DNA of 64,000 nucleotides. Source: Bacillota bacterium (GTDB lineage: Bacteria > Bacillota > Clostridia > Lachnospirales > Bianqueaceae). The stretch is taken from contig JAFRZL010000020.1 in assembly GCA_017442535.1 (NCBI GenBank), forward strand, positions 29,976 through 93,975, read 5' to 3'. Positions 8,648 through 15,348 of the stretch are shown piece by piece (within the stretch, counting starts at the first letter, position 1; each line of letters begins with the position of its first letter). The notes beneath the pieces are model-generated. The model saw nothing but the letters and a program-made list of their open reading frames with translations. It was not told the origin of the DNA and did not search any database. The position numbers and the translations under genes were made by a program.

Positions 8648-9943
8648 ATGGCAGAAAAACGGCAAAAAGGACGTCTGCGCGCCTGGATGGCACGGACCGC
8701 CAGAGATTTTGTGACGATACGTGCCGATGAAGGCTATCATCAGCGTGAAAAAGCCGCATGGTCGCTGCCCAAACGCCGCGAGACCAACTTCTTCTTTATT
8801 TCCTGTCTGGTCCTGCTGCTGGTGATCGGGCTGATCATGGTGACTTCTTCCAGTGTATATGATTCTTATGAATTCTATGGCGACAGCTTCTATTACTTCC
8901 GCAAACAGCTCATGTGGATCCTGATCAGCTCGGTTCTGATGGTCGTCGCCGTGTATGTTCCTCTTAAATGGTACCGCGTTCTGGCCTGGCCGGCCTATCT
9001 GCTGGCCCTTTTCCTGGTCATCGCCGTTCTGTTCTTCGGCGTGGAGGTCGGCGGCTCCAAACGATGGTTCGACCTTGGCGGCATCCGCTTCCAGCCTTCC
9101 GAATGTGCCAAAATCGCGGTCGCGATGCTGATGGCGGTCCTGGTGGATAAGCACCGGAATGATATTCAGAAGTTCGGCGTTTTTCTGAGGCTTCTGTTCA
9201 TTCTGCTGCTCCCCTGCGGACTGATCCTGATGGAAAACCTTTCTACAGCGGTCATCACCTTCATGATCGGGGCTATGATCCTGTGGATCGGAGGTGCCAA
9301 ATTCAAGCATTTCCTCGGTATCGTTGCGCCGCTGGCCGTCGTGATTATTCTCTTTGTCGTATTACCGCTAATTATCGAGATCGATAAGGTACAGATCCCG
9401 GTTTTACAGAATATTCTGCGCAGCTTCTATTATCGGACTCTGCGTGTGCGTGCCTGGCTAGATCCATTTAAGTATGCGGAAGGCGATGGGTATCAGACGA
9501 TCCAGTCGCTGTACGCCGTTTCGACCGGTGGCTTTTTCGGCAAGGGGCTCGGGCAGAGCATACAGAAGCTCGGCTTTATTCCGGAAGCGCATAATGATAT
9601 CATTTTCTCGGTCATCTGCGAAGAACTGGGGGCTTTCGGAGCGCTGATCGTCCTGGTCCTTTTCGCGGGACTGATCTGGAACGGTGTGAGGATCGCGGTA
9701 CACGCGCCCAATCAGTATTCGACGCTTCTGGGGATCGGCATGATTACCCAGGTTGCCGTCCAGATGCTGATTAATGTGGCGGTCAATACCAATGCCATAC
9801 CGGTTACAGGCGTCACGCTGCCCTTTATCAGTTACGGAGGTTCATCGCTTCTGTTCCTGATGATCAGCATGGGAATGATTCTGAATATCTCACGGTATCA
9901 GGCTGTTCCCGGGAAGGAGGCGTCAAATGGCCAGGCAAGTTAA
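8648..9943 (+). CDS. ftsW: Septal peptidoglycan polymerase FtsW (SEDS family)
   Basis: FtsW is the SEDS-family glycosyltransferase that polymerises lipid II at the septum with its class B partner, here the penicillin-binding protein encoded upstream. After a basic cytoplasmic tail of about 45 residues come about ten membrane helices. Family blocks seen are KRWFDLGGIRFQPSECAKIA, the catalytic-loop region YQTIQSLYAVSTGGFFGKGLG, AHNDIIFSVICEELG, and the closing PVTGVTLPFISYGGSSLLFLM. A GGAAGGAGGG ribosome binding site supports the start. The 3' end overlaps ftsQ by 17 nt. RodA or SpoVE are alternatives, but the operon context favours FtsW. Confidence 0.92.
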   Translation: MAEKRQKGRLRAWMARTARDFVTIRADEGYHQREKAAWSLPKRRETNFFFISCLVLLLVIGLIMVTSSSVYDSYEFYGDSFYYFRKQLMWILISSVLMVVAVYVPLKWYRVLAWPAYLLALFLVIAVLFFGVEVGGSKRWFDLGGIRFQPSECAKIAVAMLMAVLVDKHRNDIQKFGVFLRLLFILLLPCGLILMENLSTAVITFMIGAMILWIGGAKFKHFLGIVAPLAVVIILFVVLPLIIEIDKVQIPVLQNILRSFYYRTLRVRAWLDPFKYAEGDGYQTIQSLYAVSTGGFFGKGLGQSIQKLGFIPEAHNDIIFSVICEELGAFGALIVLVLFAGLIWNGVRIAVHAPNQYSTLLGIGMITQVAVQMLINVAVNTNAIPVTGVTLPFISYGGSSLLFLMISMGMILNISRYQAVPGKEASNGQAS

Positions 9944-10676
9944 GCTTGACAGTCATTACCGTTTTAATGACTCGCGCCGGCGCCGCAGAAAATGGCTGAT
10001 CATCGTAGCGATCATTCTCGCTTTACTCTTGATCAGTACTTTTTTCTTTGATATTCATGAGATCCGGATCGAAGGCAATACGACAGTCAGCGAGCAGTCC
10101 ATCCGCGATAGCCTTGGTGTCAAAGAAGGCATGAATATGATCCGTTACCTGATCGCGAGCCAGTTCGGCAAGCCCGAGCTGTCTCCGCGAATCCAGTCGC
10201 TGGATATCTATTTCAACTGGCCTCACACGCTGCTGGTGGAAGTGAAGGAGCGCATGGTCGTCGGATATGTTTCGTATATGGGCATGTACCTCTGTATTGA
10301 CGAAACCGGCTATGTGGTGGACAGTACGCATTATCTGATTGAAGACATGCCGGTGATCACCGGTGTGACGATCCAGGATTTCCGGCTGGGTGAACCGCTG
10401 AATACTTCAAGCGTCTCGGTATCCCAGACCATTATGGAGATCTGCGCGGCACTCCGCAAATACGGCTTGTCTGAGCGGGTTGTGCGGATCGATCTGACCG
10501 ATTTTTCCGACGTGCGGCTGTATACGGAGAAACTGGATATACGGTTCGGCGAGGACGATGACGTTGATCGTAAGATTCAGGCACTGGAGCGGATCCTGGA
10601 ACATGATCCCGCGATCGCGGGAATCCTGCATATCGAAGATGTGGACGGCCAGGTTTACCTGGAACGCGGCGTATGA
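9927..10676 (+). CDS. ftsQ: Cell division protein FtsQ/DivIB
   Basis: This 249-residue bitopic protein has a basic cytoplasmic tail, one membrane helix (WLIIVAIILALLLISTFFF, about residues 19-38) and an extracellular POTRA domain that begins IHEIRIEGNTTVSEQSI, followed by the FtsQ/DivIB beta domain. DivIB/FtsQ binds FtsL and DivIC and regulates the septal synthase. It starts inside the ftsW coding region behind GGAAGGAGG and closes the operon. No ftsA follows; the next gene is ftsZ with its own promoter. Confidence 0.9.
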   Translation: MARQVKLDSHYRFNDSRRRRRKWLIIVAIILALLLISTFFFDIHEIRIEGNTTVSEQSIRDSLGVKEGMNMIRYLIASQFGKPELSPRIQSLDIYFNWPHTLLVEVKERMVVGYVSYMGMYLCIDETGYVVDSTHYLIEDMPVITGVTIQDFRLGEPLNTSSVSVSQTIMEICAALRKYGLSERVVRIDLTDFSDVRLYTEKLDIRFGEDDDVDRKIQALERILEHDPAIAGILHIEDVDGQVYLERGV

Positions 10677-10736
10677 ATCAATGACAATTCAATGACAAAT
10701 TTGAAAAAAATATTTCGAAAAAATGAAAAAGGGGTC

Positions 10737-10765
10737 TTGATTTATTACGCGAAAAAAGGTATTAT
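10737..10765 (+). promoter_or_regulatory. ftsZ promoter
   Basis: TTGATT (10737-10742) and TATTAT (10760-10765) are 17 nt apart in the A/T-rich gap between ftsQ and ftsZ. The transcript would begin close to the ribosome binding site, giving a leader of about 30 nt. This would allow FtsZ to be made independently of the long dcw transcript. Confidence 0.7.
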
Positions 10766-10800
10766 AGAGTCACGAGTTTTTTATGAAGGAGGCAATTACC

Positions 10801-11991
10801 TTGGAGTTCAATTGGGCTGAGGACTATTCAGATAACAAAGCAAAGATTAAAGTGGTAGGTGTCGGCGGCGGCGGCAATAATGCGGTAGAGCGTATGATTA
10901 ATGACGGCCTGCAGGGCGCCGAATTCCTGATTGTGAATACGGATGCGCAGGTACTGCGTCTCGGCAGTGCTGAGAACAAGCTCCTGATTGGACAGAAGCT
11001 GACCCGCGGACTGGGTGCGGGCGGTCGTCCCGAGATCGGCAAGCAGGCGGCGGAAGAGAGCGAGGATGAGATCCGCGAAGCACTGAGCGGTGCGGATATG
11101 GTATTTGTTACGGCCGGCATGGGCGGCGGTACCGGAACCGGCGCTGCTCCCGTAGTCGCCAGAATTGCCCGTGAGATGGGGATCCTGACGGTAGGCGTTG
11201 TAACCAAACCTTTTGCGTTTGAGGGTGCCCGCAAGATGCGCGCGGCCGAGACCGGTATTGAAGAGCTGCGTCATGGGGTGGATACGCTGATCTGCATCTC
11301 CAACGATAAGCTGCTGCAGATCGCCGACAAGAGGACGACGATGCAGGATACCTTCCGTCTGGCTGACGGCGTGCTGCGTCAGGGCGTTCAGGGCGTTTCC
11401 GATCTGATCTATCGTCCCGGTATCATTAATGTTGACTTTAACGATGTCAAGACCGTTATGCAGAATAAGGGTGTTGCCCATATGGGTATCGGACGTGCGT
11501 CCGGTGATGACAAGGCCCGCAAGGCTGCTGAGGAAGCGATCAGTTCTCCGCTGATGGATACCACGATCGACGGAGCCAAGGGCGTGCTGATCAATATCTG
11601 CGGCGGACCCGACATGACCATGTACGACGCAGTCGAGATTCCGAACCTGATCACCTCCCATATCGATCCCGATGCCGAGGTTATCTACGGTACCTCTGTG
11701 GATGAGAATCTTCAGGACGAGATCATCGTTACCGTTATCGCAACGGATTTCGGCAGCGAGGATTATTCGACGCCGGTTGCGCCGCATAATACCAAGTCTG
11801 AGCAGGTGGCCAATAATCTGGATGATCTGGCGGCTGAGCCCAAGAAAGCCAAAGAGCCCGTGGTGGCTCCACGTACAGATTTTAATGTTCGCCAGCCTCA
11901 GTCCGGCTATACCCGTCCGCGTACTAAACCCGTGGATGACTATCCGGTCGAGATTCCCGACTTCCTGAACCGCAATAAGAATCGTCGCTAA
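10801..11991 (+). CDS. ftsZ: Cell division GTPase FtsZ
   Basis: FtsZ polymerises into the Z-ring that organises division. The GTPase domain has [10 protein letters not shown] near the N-terminus, the tubulin signature [13 protein letters not shown], and the T7-loop FNDVKTVM (its Asp completes the GTPase site of the neighbouring subunit). The linker (about residues 320-385) is rich in Pro, Lys and Glu, and the C-terminus [17 protein letters not shown] contains the conserved tail that binds SepF or FtsA. The best start is TTG at 10801, because AAGGAGG sits 8 nt upstream; the in-frame ATG at 10783 would overlap that site and adds only 6 residues. A hairpin terminator follows. Confidence 0.96.
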   Translation: MEFNWAEDYSDNKAKIKVVGVGGGGNNAVERMINDGLQGAEFLIVNTDAQVLRLGSAENKLLIGQKLTRGLGAGGRPEIGKQAAEESEDEIREALSGADMVFVTAGMGGGTGTGAAPVVARIAREMGILTVGVVTKPFAFEGARKMRAAETGIEELRHGVDTLICISNDKLLQIADKRTTMQDTFRLADGVLRQGVQGVSDLIYRPGIINVDFNDVKTVMQNKGVAHMGIGRASGDDKARKAAEEAISSPLMDTTIDGAKGVLINICGGPDMTMYDAVEIPNLITSHIDPDAEVIYGTSVDENLQDEIIVTVIATDFGSEDYSTPVAPHNTKSEQVANNLDDLAAEPKKAKEPVVAPRTDFNVRQPQSGYTRPRTKPVDDYPVEIPDFLNRNKNRR

Positions 11992-12037
11992 TCTTATATC
12001 ACGGATATTAGTATTACTTCAACCATCAGACATCTTG

Positions 12038-12070
12038 AATGACCCGCGTCAGACACGGGTCATTTTTTTT
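12038..12070 (+). terminator. Rho-independent terminator after ftsZ
   Basis: AATGACCCG (12038-12046) pairs perfectly with CGGGTCATT (12056-12064) around a 9-nt loop and runs into eight consecutive T. It closes the division cluster. Confidence 0.93.
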
Positions 12071-12091
12071 GACATATTTGTTAAAACTCCC

Positions 12092-12120
12092 TTGAAAAAA
12101 CATGCAGTTTGTGGTAATAT
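12092..12120 (+). promoter_or_regulatory. Promoter of the starch-binding lipoprotein gene
   Basis: TTGAAA (12092-12097) and TAATAT (12115-12120) have the ideal 17-nt spacing directly after the ftsZ terminator. Transcription would begin near 12127 and leave an unusually long leader of about 160 nt. Confidence 0.78.
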
Positions 12121-12126
12121 AGCCCA

Positions 12127-12288
12127 TGAAGTTAGTCTCCGGGTTTACAGACATAGAACGATAGGAGTGCAGGGGATATTGCGGTTCTTCTTATGTCTGT
12201 ACTGAACCGGTGACTGATGGGATTTGCCGCGGCAGTATCACTCGCGGCGTAAAATCGTTTTCCAAAATAAAAGGAGGAAAAAACTATC
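12127..12288 (+). ncRNA. Structured 5' leader, candidate cis-regulatory RNA
   Basis: Between the promoter and the lipoprotein ATG the leader can fold into a long imperfect stem: CCGG 12139-12142 with 12207-12210, ACAGACATA 12147-12155 with TATGTCTGT 12192-12200 (nine perfect pairs), and GAAC 12156-12159 with GTTC 12184-12187. A second hairpin follows (GCCGCG 12226-12231 with CGCGGC 12243-12248). Neither is followed by a T-run, so if it regulates it more likely acts on translation or mRNA stability. I do not recognise a known riboswitch core; function is unproven. The ribosome binding site AAGGAGGAAAA lies outside both stems. Confidence 0.5.
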
Positions 12289-13248
12289 ATGAAGAAAGTA
12301 TTTGTTAGTCTGCTGGCTGTTATCCTGGTTCTGTCCATGGCAGCCTGTGCACCGAAGCCCCTTAAGGACGAAGGTCATGCGGCTTGGGTAGCCCATGGTC
12401 AGTACAAGCTGGCTGACGGCACCGAGAACAACTGGAACGGCAAGGACTCCACTCTGTATGAGAAGTCTGCTCTGACGCCCATCGCGCTGAATGATGTCAA
12501 GGCGATCAGCCAGGAAGTTTATGACGTCCTTTCCAAGAAGGAAGTCAAGTATCTGTACAAGATCGACCTTATCTTCGGCACCAATGATGCCGGCTGGACG
12601 ACCAACTGCATGATCGATGGCAAGCTTCACAGAGCAAACGGCTCCTATGCCTTCAAGATCGCGGCCTGCACCGTTGACGCCGATGGCGACAACAAGGTTT
12701 ATGCCGAAGATCAGTGGATCCATGATCCCAAGACTGCGAACGCCGAGTCTCTGACGCCCGCGACCCTGTTCGAGCCCGTATGGCAGGAAGAGGCTGATGA
12801 GAATGGTTTCTCCTGGGCCAGCAATCCTGTTGTCATCGGAGGTCCCGGCCTGTATACACTGGTTATCGCTCAGTACAAGAACACTTCTGCTCCCAATCAG
12901 CCCGGCTACGGCATTGCTCTGGTTCTGAAGGAGAAGAAGGAAGGTATCGCTTATGAAGAAGTTGTAGAGTATGTTCCCGCTGATCATACCTATGGTATCG
13001 TTGGATCCTTCGCTGCTTCCAATTGGGGCAGTGGCGCTGATGTAGCGATGACTGCCGCCGGCGACAATGTCTGGACCGGTGAAGTCGAGCTGAAGGCCGG
13101 CGAAGAGTTCAAGGTTCGTGCCGACAGCGACTGGACCTACAGCTGGGGCAATGGCGAAGAAAACTTCAAGTGCGAGAAGGACGGAACCTATGTGGTTACG
13201 ATCACCTTCACCGGCAGTGAAGGCGCTGTAGAAGTTACCGCAAAATAA
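12289..13248 (+). CDS. Cell-surface lipoprotein with C-terminal starch-binding-like domain
   Basis: The 319-residue protein begins with a lipoprotein signal peptide (basic start, hydrophobic core, then a lipobox ending in Cys20 of MAACAP). The middle part (about residues 25-235) matches no family I recognise. The last 75 residues, beginning YGIVGSFAASNWG and containing DNVWTGEVELKAGEEFKVRAD and a Trp-Tyr-Trp cluster, resemble the immunoglobulin-like carbohydrate-binding modules of SusE/SusF-type and amylase-associated proteins. It is the first gene before the amylase and pullulanase, with a strong promoter, long leader and strong ribosome binding site, so it is probably abundant and may hold starch at the surface. 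The binding role is inferred. Confidence 0.72.
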   Translation: MKKVFVSLLAVILVLSMAACAPKPLKDEGHAAWVAHGQYKLADGTENNWNGKDSTLYEKSALTPIALNDVKAISQEVYDVLSKKEVKYLYKIDLIFGTNDAGWTTNCMIDGKLHRANGSYAFKIAACTVDADGDNKVYAEDQWIHDPKTANAESLTPATLFEPVWQEEADENGFSWASNPVVIGGPGLYTLVIAQYKNTSAPNQPGYGIALVLKEKKEGIAYEEVVEYVPADHTYGIVGSFAASNWGSGADVAMTAAGDNVWTGEVELKAGEEFKVRADSDWTYSWGNGEENFKCEKDGTYVVTITFTGSEGAVEVTAK

Positions 13249-13262
13249 TTTTGCCTGATAAG

Positions 13263-13309
13263 GGCTGACGCTTTGCCGACAACAGGCAAAGCGCCAGCCT
13301 GTTTTGTTG
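13263..13309 (+). terminator. Strong hairpin terminator after the starch-binding lipoprotein gene
   Basis: A 15-bp stem with one mismatch (13263-13277 with 13285-13299) and a 7-nt loop is followed by TGTTTTGTTG. No clear promoter is seen before the amylase gene 40 nt further on, so partial read-through is likely; this would make the lipoprotein mRNA more abundant than the enzyme mRNAs. Confidence 0.8.
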
Positions 13310-13349
13310 CAGCCTAACTTGAATTGATTATGGGAACTGAGGGATAAGG

Positions 13350-15335
13350 ATGAAAAGACGTTCAATATGCATATTATTGATCCTGGTGATGATCCTGAAT
13401 ATCCTCGGCTGCGGGCGGGTCCCGACCTATGAGGACTTTGAGGATCATTATACGGATACGCTGCCCGAGAACGCGGAAGACGGGCTGACGCTGCACGCTT
13501 TCAACTGGACGTATCAGGAGATCAGAATTAATCTGGAGAATATACGCAATGCGGGTTTCAAGAATGTCCTGACAATGCCGGTGCAGCAGCCGAAAGGCGG
13601 TGGATCGGCCTGGTGGGCGTTTTATCAGCCGCTCAGTTTTTCGATCGGAGACAATTCCGCTCTCGGCAGCAAGGAAGATCTGATCGCCCTGTGTCAGGAA
13701 GCGGAGCAGTACGGAATCTGTATCCTTGCTGACATCGTCGCGAATCATCTCGCGACAACCGATGACGAAGGCAAAGAGCCTGACGGTACGCCCACTGTAT
13801 CCCCTGCGGTGGAAGAGTACGAGCCGGTGATCTATGCCAATCGTAATGAAGATACGGACGGAACGGGCCTCACCTTCCATCATAACCGTTCGGCCAGAGG
13901 TACGGGTGAGGACACGCAGTATTATGCCTACGGCAACCTGCCGGACCTGAATACCGCGAATCCCTACGTCCAGCAGCGCGTGCTCGCACTCCTTACGGAA
14001 TGCATCGATGCAGGCATCGACGGATTCCGTTTTGACGCGGCCAAGCATATCGAGACGTCCGCGGATCCGGATTATCCCAGCGATTTCTGGGAAAAGACTG
14101 TGGATGAGGCCAGAAAATACTACCGTGAGAAAACCGGTAAAGAGCTCTATGTCTACGGGGAGATCCTGAATTCTCCCGCCGGACGGAGCCTGTCCAATTA
14201 TACCGATCATATGCTGATCACCGACGACGGATTCACCGCTCAGCTTAAAAGCGTATTTGCTTCCAAGGATCCCAAGCAGATACTGGAAGCCGGACTCAAG
14301 GTGGACGATCCCACCAGGCTGATTGCCTGGGTCGAGAGCCACGATGAGTATGTGACGACCAATACGCATTATTCCGAGATCCGCGTTGCCAAGTACTGGG
14401 CCATTATCGCGGCCAAGAAAGGCCTTGGCGGACTGTATCTGGCAAGGCCCACGGATGAGCTGACGGTCGGACAGATCGGCTCCTACGCGTTTGAAAGCGA
14501 GTATGTAGCCGTAGGAAACCGTTTCCACAATCGATTCTTTGATGCGGAGTCCTACGAATCGGTGAGCGGGACCTGCTATATCAACGAGAAGATCGGCGCG
14601 AACGACCAGGGAGCTCTGATCCTGAATGTCGGCGATATCGAAGCCGGCAAGATCGTCAAGGTTGCAGTACCGCATCTGGACAACGGCAACTATTATGACG
14701 CACTGAACGGCAGCAAAGTAGTGGTGTCGGATCATACCGCCTATGTGCCTTTTGACGCCAACGGTATGGTGATCATCACTCGTTCCAGGGACATTCATCC
14801 CCAGATCAGCATCTCGGAGAGAGACTGTTCCTTTGTCGGGGACAAAGTGATCAGCCTGGAGGCCAAGAACTGTGATGAAGCCTACTATTATTACAACGGC
14901 GAGGCTTCTGATAAACACACATTCCAGGATAAGGCAGACGCGGCGCTTCTGGATCATATCAAGGACGGCAAGGTGGATCTGACGGTTTATGTCCGCAAAG
15001 GCGTCAATGTCTTTGAACAGACTTTTACCTACCAGTTTGTGGAGCTGATCGATGGCAGGTTCAATGTGATCAATCTTGATCCGAAATACCTGAACGGCGA
15101 TTATGAACTCTATATCTGGAGCTGGTCTCCGGGCAAATGGAGTCAGAATTATGAGATCAGGGATGGTGTCATGCTGGTGGATACGACCGGAATGACCGGC
15201 TTCCTGGTCGCGGCCTTTGAAAAGGGCTATCAGATCAAGGATCCGAATAATTGGGATTCGAATGTTCTTAAACAAAGTGCCGATATTAAGGGCGACATAC
15301 TGAAGCAAGGCTTCTTTGACATGTCCGGTTTCTAG
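13350..15335 (+). CDS. GH13 alpha-amylase-like lipoprotein
   Basis: This surface enzyme should cleave alpha-1,4 bonds in starch. The signal peptide ends in a lipobox (ILGCG, Cys21), so it should be lipid-anchored outside the membrane. The GH13 barrel carries the standard regions: DIVANHL (region I), GFRFDAAKH with nucleophile Asp229, GEI with acid/base Glu271, and ESHDEY with Asp332. The C-terminal part (about residues 430-661) contains extra beta domains that could bind starch. At 661 residues it is longer than a plain amylase. The start has a GAGGGATAAGG-like ribosome binding site. The pullulanase follows after 13 nt. Exact specificity within GH13 cannot be read from the sequence. Confidence 0.9.
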   Translation: MKRRSICILLILVMILNILGCGRVPTYEDFEDHYTDTLPENAEDGLTLHAFNWTYQEIRINLENIRNAGFKNVLTMPVQQPKGGGSAWWAFYQPLSFSIGDNSALGSKEDLIALCQEAEQYGICILADIVANHLATTDDEGKEPDGTPTVSPAVEEYEPVIYANRNEDTDGTGLTFHHNRSARGTGEDTQYYAYGNLPDLNTANPYVQQRVLALLTECIDAGIDGFRFDAAKHIETSADPDYPSDFWEKTVDEARKYYREKTGKELYVYGEILNSPAGRSLSNYTDHMLITDDGFTAQLKSVFASKDPKQILEAGLKVDDPTRLIAWVESHDEYVTTNTHYSEIRVAKYWAIIAAKKGLGGLYLARPTDELTVGQIGSYAFESEYVAVGNRFHNRFFDAESYESVSGTCYINEKIGANDQGALILNVGDIEAGKIVKVAVPHLDNGNYYDALNGSKVVVSDHTAYVPFDANGMVIITRSRDIHPQISISERDCSFVGDKVISLEAKNCDEAYYYYNGEASDKHTFQDKADAALLDHIKDGKVDLTVYVRKGVNVFEQTFTYQFVELIDGRFNVINLDPKYLNGDYELYIWSWSPGKWSQNYEIRDGVMLVDTTGMTGFLVAAFEKGYQIKDPNNWDSNVLKQSADIKGDILKQGFFDMSGF

Positions 15336-15348
15336 AAAGGGGCATCAG

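Noticed and set aside
7715..9310. Long open frame on the minus strand opposite mraY and ftsW
   Set aside because: It is a shadow of two well-supported genes, with no ribosome binding site and a composition typical of antisense frames (rich in His, Asp, Gln and Arg).
12127..12288. Known riboswitch upstream of the starch-binding lipoprotein
   Set aside because: I could not identify a conserved core of any known riboswitch class, so it is reported only as a candidate structured leader.
13374..15308. Long minus-strand open frame opposite the amylase gene
   Set aside because: The plus strand carries a complete GH13 enzyme with all catalytic residues; the antisense frame matches nothing and has no start signals.
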